DNA of 64,000 nt, taken from Astropecten irregularis (lineage: Eukaryota; Echinodermata; Asteroidea; Paxillosida; Astropectinidae). A program made the position numbers and the translations under genes. Positions 1-18,200 of the stretch are shown here, piece after piece. The stretch is from positions 15,514,602 to 15,578,601 of the forward strand of contig OZ020257.1 in the NCBI GenBank assembly GCA_963971285.1, read 5' to 3'. The notes under the pieces were generated by a model, which was given only the letters and a program-made list of their open reading frames with translations, was not told where the DNA came from and did not search any database. Positions within the stretch are counted from its first letter, which is position 1; every line of letters begins with the position of its first letter.

Positions 1-255
1 CCAAGATTGCCTTTACTCTCGTTAAAATTATCGAATGAATGACAATAGAAAGTGACTGGATTAATTTGACGTAGTGAAAAGTGGAAAAAAAGACAAAATT
101 GACTGGAGTGAGGTTCGAACTTCCGTCCTCCATTCTTTTCTTTTGTTTTAACTGTTTCCAGACAGATGCAAAAAACAAGTGAATGAAAGAGAACGAGATG
201 GAAAAGGGAAAGGAAATAAAAAAAAATATAAGAGACATGAAACGGCAGTTGATAC

Positions 256-8458
<8,203 letters not shown>

Positions 8459-8528
8459 CTTGGGGGAAATTTAGGCGCAAGTAATTTTCAGGTCAAAGGT
8501 CAACGTATATTTCCCACAATCCAATTGT
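8459..8528. promoter_or_regulatory. Compact divergent promoter between BLM (-) and RPL36 (+)
   Basis: Only about 70 bp separate the BLM start codon (minus strand, ATG at 8458-8456) from the inferred RPL36 first exon (8529). Seen in it: AGGTCAAAGGTCA at 8490-8502, a perfect direct repeat of AGGTCA with one-base spacing (DR1, the HNF4/RXR class site); TTCCCACA at 8511-8518, which read on the minus strand is TGTGGGAA, a Su(H)/RBPJ-type site; and a CCAAT box at 8521-8525. There is no clear TATA box. That both genes share this promoter is inferred from head-to-head spacing; part of the interval must also serve as BLM 5' UTR. Confidence 0.5.
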
Positions 8529-8562
8529 CTTCCTTTTAGTCGGTCACCCCAAAATCTTATCG
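8529..8562 (+). other. RPL36: Candidate RPL36 5' UTR exon 1 with 5' TOP tract
   Basis: The sequence begins CTTCCTTTTAG, a C-plus-pyrimidine run like the 5' terminal oligopyrimidine tract of ribosomal protein mRNAs, and after 34 bases meets a strong donor, CG|GTAAGC, at 8562/8563. The next suitable acceptor, TTGTATTTCAG, ends at 9387, two bases before the RPL36 ATG. Human RPL36 also has a non-coding first exon. The exact start site is inferred. Confidence 0.5.
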
Positions 8563-9349
8563 GTAAGCACTGGAACACTGTGTTTAAAATCGGTTAAATT
8601 CCTTGCAATCCCTTATTCATTATATATGTCGATAACGTTTAATTTATATTAAAATATCAAATATTCATATATTGTCGAAATAAGAATTGTCGTCAATTTC
8701 AATCAGGTGATAAATAGCATTCAACTTGTGTGCCGTAATGTTTTGCAAGTGCATTCGGGTATCGTACATTACGTGTATCATGTGTGTTCGTACCATAACC
8801 ATGGTTCGATCGGCTAACGGGATTCAGTGTGTAGGCCTAGGCCTATATCGATTGTATAACATTAACAGTCATGGGTGTACAGAGTCTCCGATTAGTTACT
8901 TTATAAAATACCAGAGGATATTCCTCCATGATCAGAGTGTGTCCACTCCGGCATTAGTGTCTTGTACGCCTCCCATATTATTTTCAGTATTTTTGGTAAG
9001 AAACTTTTTTTTTTTCACTGAAATAGGCATTGCCGAAATAGGCCTAACGAGTAACGTTAGGCCTATGTTCATTTTAGGGTTTACAGGACCCATGAATAAA
9101 TTTGCTTTAACTTAAGTAACAAATCTCATTTTGGAACAGAAGAAGCAAAATAGGCCTAACCTACTAAAAATAATATGGGTGGCGTTAAAGACACTAACCC
9201 CTCAATTCCTTGCAAATTTTTGATTAACGGAAATTAAACTTTAGCCTTTTCCTCGTTTTCTATTCATCTGTTAATTCTGTTCATCCTTCAACGAATGATT
9301 CCTGTTCATTTTGGGGTCACAAATTTGGAGAATTTATTGCATCGGTTTT

Positions 9350-9373
9350 CATTCATTCATTCATTCATTCATT
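9350..9373 (+). repeat. (CATT)n microsatellite beside the RPL36 acceptor
   Basis: Six consecutive CATT units end about 15 bases before the acceptor of the first RPL36 coding exon. Confidence 0.85.
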
Positions 9374-9389
9374 TGCTTGTATTTCAGAC

Positions 9390-10781
9390 ATGGCAGTCCG
9401 ACATGAAATGTGCGTTGGCCTTAACAAGGGCTTCAAAACAACAAGAAATGTCAGCAAACCAAAAAGGAAGGGGGTGAGTACTGAGTATAACAAAGTCAAG
9501 ACCTAGGCTGTAATAAAGTCCACCGCAAAGACAGCTTGAATGCAAAGACAACTTAACTTCAAGACAAGTTGACTCCATCTCTGCCACTGTGATGCGTGTT
9601 GTGCGTGACAAACCTAGCAGTGTAAAAATATTTCTGAACAATCAGTGTCACGGAAAATAATGCTCTTGAGTCTCGGATTCGAGTTGTCTTTGCGGTCGAG
9701 CTTTCTTGGAGTCGTGTTGTCTTTGTGGTCGACTTGTCTTGAGTGGAGTTGTCCCGCTGTAGGGTTGTGTCAACTTGTCTTTCATTCATAGCAAAGTCTT
9801 CATTTGATGCTGCCCAAACTGCATTACGTGTAAATGTTCACATTTGCTAATTTGTAGAATCATGAAAGCTAAATCACCTCAAGATGTTGCTTTGTCGGCT
9901 TTTGTGGATCAGTCAAATTAATAAATTTTGTTCAAATTGTCTTGCAGCCACGCAAGCACGTCAAGTTTGTGCGTGATCTGGTGCGGGAGGTCGTCGGCTT
10001 TGCTCCATACGAGAAGCGCTGCATGGAATTGTTGAAGGTCAGCAAGGACAAGAGAGCGCTCAAGTTCTGCAAAAAGAGGGTATGCAGTTGCTCTGGTATT
10101 GCTCAGCTTGCTGGTCAGTCAAATGAAGAGCTGATAGAGTCTTAAGAGCAATTATTCAGACCTGGGGTCGATTTCACGAAGCCCTACGATCAATCGTTAC
10201 TCGAGATACCAAGGATAACCCATTGTATCCTTCAAATTCTACAGACAATGCGGTTTCAATGCATCAGAAGTCCTACGATTGATAGTTAGTTACGATGAGT
10301 TTCATGAAATCGACCTCCGGTAGTAAGCAGCAGATTTCCCTGAAATCAACAGCCATTTTTAAGCTGGGAAAATTTTCGCTTTCCCTCTGAAAATTCTGAA
10401 ACCCATTTGGCTTCCTATTACACTTTTCATCAGGTTCCCCCATGGAAGGGCAAGGCTATGCTTCCCATGAAGCTGGATTCTTTATATTCAGTCCGTTGTC
10501 AGTCCTGAACGTATTTTGTCATTGGTCCCACCCTGATGACATTTCTATTCCCTTTAATCCATAGTCTAACATCATGCAGCAACCTTCTTGCTTATTTACA
10601 GTATAAAACCACAATGACAATCATTTTTGTGTCCCCGTCTTTCTTTGCATATTTACAGCTGGGTACGCTCCGCCGTGGCCGCAGAAAGAGAGAGGAAATG
10701 ATCGCTGTACTGGCTGCTCAGAGGAAGGCTGCCCAGGCAGCAGGTGCCACACAGGCACAGGCACAAGCCCCGGCCAAGTAA
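9390..10781 (+). CDS. RPL36: 60S ribosomal protein L36 (eL36)
   Basis: Structural protein of the large cytosolic ribosomal subunit. Three coding exons, 9390-9473, 9948-10079 and 10659-10781, joined at GT-AG sites with no split codons, give 28+44+40 = 112 residues. It starts [14 protein letters not shown] and contains the family signature [20 protein letters not shown], followed by RALKFCKKR and [14 protein letters not shown]; human L36 is 105 residues. The C-terminus carries an Ala/Gln-rich tail ending AQAQAPAK, longer than the usual end. The ATG follows a splice acceptor by two bases, and a (CATT)n tract sits just upstream. It is head-to-head with BLM and probably driven by the shared 70-bp promoter through a TOP-type leader. 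Translation remains open throughout, so it looks functional rather than a processed pseudogene. Confidence 0.97.
10161..10320. repeat. MITE-like foldback in the last RPL36 intron
   Basis: Ends GGGGTCGATTTCACGAA and TTTCATGAAATCGACCTCC; inner arms CCTACGATCAATCGTTACTC and TCCTACGATTGATAGTTAG. Shares its terminal motif with the elements at 11327 and 49739. Confidence 0.75.
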
Positions 10782-11253
10782 AACGTCACTAGTTATATCA
10801 TAATTATATACAAACACAAAACCTTTGCAAGATTTGCCAGCTTGGTTCCAAGGATTGAGGAGAAAAAGAAGAAAACTGGTTTGGGGGAAGAAACCGATTT
10901 GCTTCGGACTTGACCTCCCATGTCTTTCCGTACGGGATATGTCTCCGTTGTAAACATGTTCTAGATGGATTTGGACCAGACTGGACTGAGAAACATCTTC
11001 AAGCAGTCGTCACCCTTACTCACTCACTCCGGACATTATTTCAGTCGGCCTAGAGGAGGAAAAAACTAAGAAGACAAGAAATTTTGTGAAAATGGGTTAT
11101 TCTGAGATTTTGTGTGTTCATTGGTCATTTGCATCGGTTGTCTTTTGGCAGTTGAATTAAAATTTGAATCAGTTGGTAACTGCAGAAACTGACTCTGTGC
11201 ATTTTTATTGAGTACATGCATTCAGTTTTAATAGTCTGTTACTTTAAGTATTA

Positions 11254-11259
11254 AATAAA
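11254..11259 (+). terminator. RPL36 polyadenylation signal AATAAA
   Basis: AATAAA lies 473 bases past the RPL36 stop codon. Sequence from here (ACTGCTGGAAACTGCTCATC) matches a dispersed repeat also found near 56413-56465 (inverted) and 60155-60205, so the signal sits at the edge of an inserted repeat. An ATTAAA near 11156 is an alternative signal. Confidence 0.55.
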
Positions 11260-11326
11260 CTGCTGGAAACTGCTCATCTACCAAAATAATGACCTGAAAT
11301 TTATAAAATGTTGTAGTTGGCCCCTT

Positions 11327-11476
11327 GGGCCGATTTAACTAACGCTTTGCGATCATCGCAAAAGCACAAATCCATCGCTAAACGGAAAATCGATCGCTAC
11401 CTGGCGTAGCAATTTTCCGTTCAGCAATGGATTTGGGCTTTAGCGATGATCGCAATGCGTTAGAGAAATTGGCCCC
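11327..11476. repeat. MITE-like foldback downstream of RPL36
   Basis: A near-perfect inverted repeat: GGGCCGATTTAACTAACGC ... GCGTTAGAGAAATTGGCCCC, with arms containing GCGATCATCGC / GCGATGATCGC and CAAATCCAT / ATGGATTTG. Confidence 0.85.
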
Positions 11477-11600
11477 AGATCTGTCACAGAATCATGAACA
11501 TTCAGCGTGAAGGTTTTATTTTAATATTTTTGTTAAGAACAATTTGGGATCTGAATCTAGTAAGAAAGTTTGAGCACAAAGGCCAATTGTTGATTGAAGT
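11477..11600. repeat. Segment resembling 15526-15680 (region beyond the MCTP stop codon)
   Basis: Starts GATCTGTCACAGAATCATGA, matching GATCTGCCACAGAATCATGA at 15526. Later blocks GTTAAGAAC, TGAATCT and AGTTTGA(G/A)CACAAAGG occur in the same order with insertions between them. Together with the decayed exon at 14502 it is collinear with MCTP, which supports an old duplication. A diverged dispersed repeat is the alternative. Confidence 0.5.
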
Positions 11601-12429
11601 CATTTAACTGCCCTAGACATGATTTTCACTTACTTCCTGGTTTAGAGGATGTGGTGCTCTACAAAATACCACCTCTGAATGACGCTGTTTGGGGGACTAA
11701 AAGGAAATTACCTTAGCAATTAAAGGTGCCCCCATTCCCTCCCCCTTCAGGATTGGTACTGAAAGCCTGAAGGTTAGGGGATGTCCGGCTTCACACAACA
11801 TCCCTGAATTGTTTGTTTCTACGGGGCATTTTAATGGCATTTTAATAGTTAAACAGTGAAGACCGCACGGTAACAGACCGGCCACACAGGATGAGCTGGA
11901 TGGAAGAGATAAGAAAAGAAGAATGTGATTGGAAAAGATAAGTGGACAACCTGTCAACAGAATTTGGGAATATTCTACTTTTTAGAGAGGGAACATCGGC
12001 CATAATGATATTTTTTTATAATTCATTTTTTTTTTCTTACTGTTATTTTATTTCAAGTCCGAATTCCTGTGACCCACAGTACCCATGCCCTACAAACATG
12101 ACAAAGTTAAAATTAAAAATCATTTATTTTAAAAGAAAATGAAACGTTGGTTGATTTCAGTCATAAGTAATGTAGAACTAGACACCCCTCTTTCTCTTTT
12201 CCATGAGCTTTGTGCATCCTGTGAAAATCAATAATAAAATACAGATTGGCATTTGTAAACTACAAACATCATCTCGGCTTCGTGGAGTGCACGTCTAATG
12301 TGGGAGAGACACTAAGTGTAACGTTGTGACAATCTTTGGCGATATCTCAAAATGATTTGGGTAAGTTCCTCATCTGATTGCAAATGAGAGAATGCTGTTT
12401 GAATAACTGCATGGGTGATCATGTTACCC

Positions 12430-12811
12430 TAAGGCCATAAAAAAAAAATTTTTGTATTGGCGTAACGGAGGTTAGGAAAATAGGGTAGGGCGGGCGGATT
12501 TTTTTTTTTTATTTAATTTTTCCTGGGGTATTAAATGCTTCCCCCCTGTATATCACAGTATTTGACGTATCAAAAAAAGACAAGAAATGACATAACAACT
12601 TTAACCAGTCTAGTTTCCATCTTTTGCTCCTTTTAAGCTTTTAATCTGCATAGAAATTTGCGATTTTTTTTATTTTATTATTTTTTTCCCCGATTTTTAT
12701 TTATTTATTTATCTTTAAAATTTTTTTTTTGGTTTAAAATGTTTACGGTCGGGGCATATTTTTGGGTCGGGCGGGTTACGCCAATACAACAATTTTTTTT
12801 TTATGGCCTTA
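12430..12811. repeat. TIR element with TAAGGCC(A)n ends
   Basis: Begins TAAGGCCATAAAAAAAAAA, then TTGTATTGGCGTAAC; ends GTTACGCCAATACAACAA, then TTTTTTTTTTATGGCCTTA. About 380 bp, no coding capacity, T-rich centre. Lies between RPL36 and the collagen-like gene. Confidence 0.85.
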
Positions 12812-13370
12812 CGTTTATTGTTTAATTGATTCAATCTTTACATGTACTTGCATGTTCTTGTCCTCTTGTCATTTAGCCTTTGAGAAAGGTTTTGTCTTAA
12901 AGGTTTTGTGTCTTACATTAAGCAAGGAACTGCCATTTAGTCGCACACATAATTGATGTCTGTATCTATTCCAAAAGCAGGTAAATATGGTATATTTGAG
13001 CTTGCATCTTTTTTAAAGTGCAAAAAGAAAATTCTAGAAGGAGCATGAAATGAGATTCAGAGAACTGAAGAGAATGTACACGAGGCGAAAATGAGCTTGG
13101 TTCTTGGTTCTGTGTGCCATCCACCACATTTGCGGATCCTTTGTTATCTTATTCTGTTATCCTTTCATGAAGTCGACATTTGCAGCATTTCTGATGAGAA
13201 TAAGACCAGTCTGTACCAGAAATGAAAAGCAATAATGCACAATGCTAATCAAGAGCCCTTATGAAGGATAAAATAAGATGATATGTACTAGATTCAAATG
13301 CAACACGGAAGTGTCACAAATCATCCCCCTTCCTGTTGAAATGATATTAGTGGGCTAATTCTCTGGTATC

Positions 13371-14378
13371 TTGGATCATTTTCAGATGAGTCTACGTCTG
13401 CTTGTCTTCTCTGCATCTTTCTTTCTGCTGGGCTGTGTTGCAACAGATAATGCCCAAGATTCATCAACAGGTGCCCCTCCTATTGACCCACCTTACAAGC
13501 TCGCTGAGGGATGCCCCTGCTGTCATGTAATAGTCGGCCCTCCAGGACGACCGGGCAACCCTGGTATCCCCGGCATCCCTGGTATGCCCGGTCAAGGAGC
13601 TTCTGGCCCTAAAGGAGAGAAGGGGGTGCCTGGTGACGAAGGACCAGCTGGGCTGTCTGGGCATAAAGGAGAGCCCGGCAGATCAGGAGTACCTGGAAAG
13701 CTTGGCCCCAAGGGAAATGCCGGTCACCCTGGAATGAAAGGAGAATCAGGTCGTCGAGGAGGAGATGGGCTGAAGGGGGTACGAGGACCAGCTGGACTTC
13801 CTGGGCTTAAAGGCAACATGGGTGCTCGGGGAGTTGCAGGACAGAAGGGAGATACGGGTCCAAGTGGACCTAATGGAATCAGGGGCACGACAGGTAAACC
13901 AGGAATACCTGGCTTTCCTGGACGAAAAGGGGAAAGTGGCATAACAGGACCAGCCGGGCCAAAGGGACAACCAGGACCAAGAGGCTTCAAAGGTGATCCT
14001 GGACTTGATGGACCCAAGGGAAGTCGAGGGTTAAGAGGACCAGCAGGACCAGCAGGACCAAAAGCAAGTGATGGTGCCAAAGGAGCCCCGGGGCAGAAGG
14101 GGTCACGTGGGGGGGTACCTGGACCAAAAGGGGCAAGTGGAATAGCAGGACCAGCCGGGCCAAATGGAAAACCAGGACCTAGAGGTATCAACGGTTATCC
14201 TGGACTTGTTGGACTGAAGGGAAGTCGAGGGTTAAGAGGACCAGCCGGACCGGCAGGAAGTGATGGAAGTGATGGTTCCAAAGGAGCCAGGGGGCAGAAG
14301 GGGTCACGTGGGGTGCCTGGACCAAAAGGGGACAAAGGTGCAAAAGGGTCTTTCCCTTTGTCAAGAGGGCGGGCTTAG
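13371..14378 (+). CDS. Secreted collagen-like protein, Gly-X-Y repeats after a signal peptide
   Basis: A single open frame of 335 codons. The first ATG is at 13371, but ATTTTCAG at 13378-13385 looks like a splice acceptor directly before a second in-frame ATG at 13386, so the mature mRNA may begin coding there (330 residues). The second Met starts a clear signal peptide, MSLRLLVFSASFFLLGCVA. Next comes a short linker with the Cys-rich motif CPCC, then about 270 residues of collagen triplets rich in GPKG, GPAG and GFPG. A block of about 65 residues is repeated (copies starting near 13949 and 14144; shared GSRGLRGPAGPAG and GQKGSRG). Small triplet interruptions occur at GPKASDG and GSRGGVPG. 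It ends in SFPLSRGRA with no NC1, C1q or fibrillar C-propeptide. A donor-like AAAG|GTGCAA near 14337 could lead to a downstream exon that I cannot identify. It is not assignable to a named collagen. Confidence 0.75.
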   Translation: MDHFQMSLRLLVFSASFFLLGCVATDNAQDSSTGAPPIDPPYKLAEGCPCCHVIVGPPGRPGNPGIPGIPGMPGQGASGPKGEKGVPGDEGPAGLSGHKGEPGRSGVPGKLGPKGNAGHPGMKGESGRRGGDGLKGVRGPAGLPGLKGNMGARGVAGQKGDTGPSGPNGIRGTTGKPGIPGFPGRKGESGITGPAGPKGQPGPRGFKGDPGLDGPKGSRGLRGPAGPAGPKASDGAKGAPGQKGSRGGVPGPKGASGIAGPAGPNGKPGPRGINGYPGLVGLKGSRGLRGPAGPAGSDGSDGSKGARGQKGSRGVPGPKGDKGAKGSFPLSRGRA

Positions 14379-14501
14379 TATAAAAGGCATTCATAAAAAT
14401 GAAAGGAATGGCACGTACAGTTCCGTTTTAGTGAAGTAGAATGAACTTAATATTAAAAAATGCAGATTGAGTTTCTGAATTACCAGGGGATTTTTACTCA
14501 C

Positions 14502-14596
14502 AACGTGAAGACTTAAACCCCTTTCAGGGTTGATGATCTTCTATAACGTTAGTGTTAACCAACTCCAAGACACAGTACAGAATGCTTCTCTCTTGC
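14502..14596 (-). pseudogene. Decayed copy of an MCTP C2C exon
   Basis: Minus-strand sequence here matches the functional MCTP exon at 33589-33691, including both intron flanks: TTTACTCAC with GTGAAGACTT on one side, and TTCAAAGACAA then GATTATGCTTTAAACTTC on the other. Shared exon words include AACTCCAAGACACAG and CAGGGTTGA. The copy is 95 bases against 103, so the frame is lost, and translation soon meets a stop. Orientation is the same as MCTP. Homology extends over about 14475-14665. I infer a relic of a segmental duplication rather than a processed copy, because intron flanks are included. Confidence 0.8.
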
Positions 14597-14924
14597 CTGA
14601 CTTCAAAGACAAATAAACAAAGGATGGATTATGCTTTAAACTTCCTTCTGGGGTTCCATTTTTAATTGTATGATGTCCCTCATCCACATCCATGTACCTA
14701 ACAATACATTTTGAAAATTGTCATACATGAAATCCTATTAACATTTCATTGTAATTAAAAGAAAGTCAGATAAATAATTATGCAATGGACGAAGAAATAG
14801 ATTTGTTAACAATGTCTTACCCTATGCCGTCGACCAACCAATCAGGTTTTTTTTTTTTTGGAAATTTGTTCAATTTGTCAGTAATCATGGTCATGAAGGA
14901 AACACAAACAAATATTTTTTGTGG

Positions 14925-15135
14925 GATTATGGGTTCGAATCCAGCCATATGGCCTAATGGTATTTGCATTCTTGGGCAAGACACTTTATAACATAATTAT
15001 TGCTCCTCTTCACCCAGGGGTAAATGGGTACCTGTGAGGGTGCTTGATTAGCCCTTGTGCGCTCTGCAGGCAGTTGGGGGGGGGGGGGGGCTGTATACTT
15101 CCCAGGGAGCTGAGATTGTTTCAGGAATGTGCCAG
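14925..15135. repeat. tRNA-related SINE fragment
   Basis: GGGTTCGAATCCAG (B-box like) is followed by CTTGGGCAAGACACTTTA, CTCTTCACCCAGGGGTAAAT and GGGTACCTGTGAGGGTGC, wording typical of tRNA-derived SINE bodies in marine invertebrates. Contains a 14-G run near 15077. Confidence 0.5.
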
Positions 15136-15204
15136 ATTTGGTATTAATTGTACAACAAACAATGTCACACTAGAATCTCCACATCAGAATTAAATTGTCT
15201 TCCA

Positions 15205-18200
15205 GGTTTTATTGACTATATTGCACAGTCATGGAGAAGTATATGTACACGTATGAGTATACAGGCATCAATGTCAAAAAGGAAAAACAAAAATATACAG
15301 TGCACTATGATAAACCAAGTAGAAAAACTAAGTGAAGATAAATGCTTGTGACATCCCGATCAAGCGAGGGCAGTATTTCATCAATGTGCTAGTGTAGGCT
15401 TGGACAAGACTACAGGAAGAGGCAGATTCATCATGGGTCATGAAACTTGGCAAAGTGCTACATGTTACGCGACGTAATTTGCCTTTTGATAATTGGTCCA
15501 GACTTGTTTGACATTGTCACAAGCACCGATCTGCCACAGAATCATGAATGTATAGCCTACAGCTCAAGGACTTGAAAAAGTACATCAAAATTGTCCCCAA
15601 GAACTTGTTAAGAACCGAATCCAAATGTGAACCATTGAATCTGGGTTTAGGAGCAAGTTTGAACACAAAGGGGCTGAAGTCTGAATTCAGGCATGCAACT
15701 TGGACTTAAAAAACAAAACAAGGAAATTCCAATCTTTACCATACTTTGTACAGTGTGTTTCACTTTTCAAAGAGTGAAGTTAAAAAAAGAGGAAATCAGC
15801 TGATTCAAGGAAAAGTTGCATGCCTGTGAATTAGTGCACTATAGGCTTGAACCTCAAAAATGTTTTCAAGAAAAGAGAATTCGACCTCTGAGATTTTCAA
15901 TTATTTCCTAAAATGAAAATGTCCTGGTTCAAAGGAAAAGTAAATGATGGGAAACTACAAAATAATTAACTGCCTTGTGTAAATGTTACTATAAGCACTG
16001 CTGTGTTTTCAACAATGTAGTCACAGGACTACAGTGAAGATGTTTCCAACCAGGCCTCTACTGGTCCATATGGAGGCGGCCATTGCTAGGGGCCGTTACA
16101 GTCCCCTGCTAAGCCCCCAGATATGGCTGCCAACATCTGGACCAATCCAAGTTAATAACTCAGTTCAATATTATTATGAAGCCCATCATCCAAGACAATA
16201 TCAAAATGTTTAGAAGTAAATATGATAATTGAAATTTACAAATTTCAAATGAAATGACAATTGGCAAATGAATTGAACAAACCCGAATAACAATAACTTG
16301 GATTCAAATTTGAAATACCGAATGCATGAATTTAAATTCTGACACAAATAATCTTCAGCACTATTGGAATATTTTAGATAATTTCAAAAATAATAACGAA
16401 TTACAATTTCAGAATGTTTCCCAAGGATTAAGAAAAAAGGACACAAGACCATGTGAATATGCAAGGTCATGAAGGAAATGCGTACTGAAGCTATACAGAT
16501 GTTTCCAAGAAGGGCTCTTGCAGTAACAAGCAAGGGACCATAGTTGGGGCCTACCGGTACCCACATTTGTTGACCGTCTCATTCAGTCAGCCGAACATAA
16601 TCACCAATCAACACTTGGTCATTTCAATTTCTATTCAAGGCGTACCATGCATGCCCAACTCCAATTCTGTTTCACAATTGCACTACATGCAAAAAAACAA
16701 TGAGCAGCTAAGGGCCAGGGAGCAGCAAAATGAAAAAATACACTTCAATGGAAATAAATAAGTCTATATCTTTCCATTGCAAAGATGTCACATGTTTATA
16801 ACTATACAATTCAAATGTACCCTGTTCCAAAAGAAAGTTTAGTATCTCGTATCAAGGGGCCAATAGACCAATCAATTACACCCCCACCCCCAACTCAATT
16901 TGTTTCTGACCAATCACAGGCCTGGTTTATGTCCGACACATTTTCACCAAAGTCTGACATGGAAGGGGCTATAGGATCAGTCTATTGGCTAGAATGTCCA
17001 ATTCCATAAACAAAAGAAACATAACAAATAAATAAATAAACAAATAAACAAACAAACAAAAACCCACTTCTTTGGTTATACTTTCTTGGTTATTTACCTC
17101 AAAGTCAAATATTTCAAGACATCATATTTACAAAAAAGGCATAATTTTTTATCAGTTTATAGAGTTGATGACGTATAAATTTATATCAAACACACAATAG
17201 AATTCATTTTTTTAGCAGAAATAACTGAATATATATATAGCCAATAAGACTATGTACAAAAATAACAGATATACAAATAACACTTCTTTTTTTTTCGAGA
17301 AAGATATGTACAATTATTTGGGTTCAACTTGCATTTTGCTGCAAGGAAAACGACCAATACCTTTTTTTTTAAGAAAAAAAAAACGATCCAAAAATGGTTC
17401 ATCTATGGAATGACTAAAAAAAGAGACCCACATTTTTGTTCTGCATTTTCCAGTGTCAAGGATAAATCTTTACACAAGGTTTTGTTTTCCAATAAACTTA
17501 CTCCCTTATTTTCACCACATTTTTTGGAGGGGAGACATTTCAGTTTTTAATTTAGCAGCACTTCATCTGCAACAGCTGCACAGGCAACGACACATTTTGG
17601 ACATGATTTCTTGTTTTCCTCCGTGACAGGATTTTTGACACAGATTTAAAAATAAATCTGTTCTTCAAGCTCATGGTTGATGTGGTTCATACATTCAAGG
17701 CTCAATTTTTTACCCAAGATTTTGTGCATTCATCCGCAAACTTTGATGAAAAGAAAACTTTTTCAAAATGGTGGTTACACTTCTGTCTCCACAATTCCGG
17801 CAAAATTGTTCACAATTTTTTGATCAGAATGAAACAAGTTCAAACAACATGAGAAAGACCCATTATGCAAACATCATATGAACACTTATGAATTTGTATT
17901 ATATACATATACAGGTATGAGGCACAAAAGTACTGATCCAAACAGCAAAATTGATGAAATGAAGTTGACAAAAAAAAAAAAAAAAACCCCGGCAAAAATG
18001 ACTACTTAGCAGCCAAAGTTTACACTTAGCAGCAATGCCATGTTACAGTATAACACTGTGCACAGTTACAAATGTCGCTAAGCAAAGAGTATGTTTCCAT
18101 TACTCCAAGCAATGTCATACTTGGATCATAGTGTTATACTTATCTCTTGGTTTTAAACTTTCTAAACTCAATTTTGAAGAAAAAGAAATTGAAGGTTTTC

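Noticed and set aside
1-160. Further BLM exon or tRNA-like sequence at the left edge
   Set aside because: Minus-strand reading shows no conserved helicase sequence; GTTCGAACTTCC hints at a SINE scrap, but it is too short to call.
13724-14191. 155-codon minus-strand Pro/Leu-rich frame
   Set aside because: Reverse complement of Gly-X-Y collagen coding; the plus-strand frame with its signal peptide explains it.
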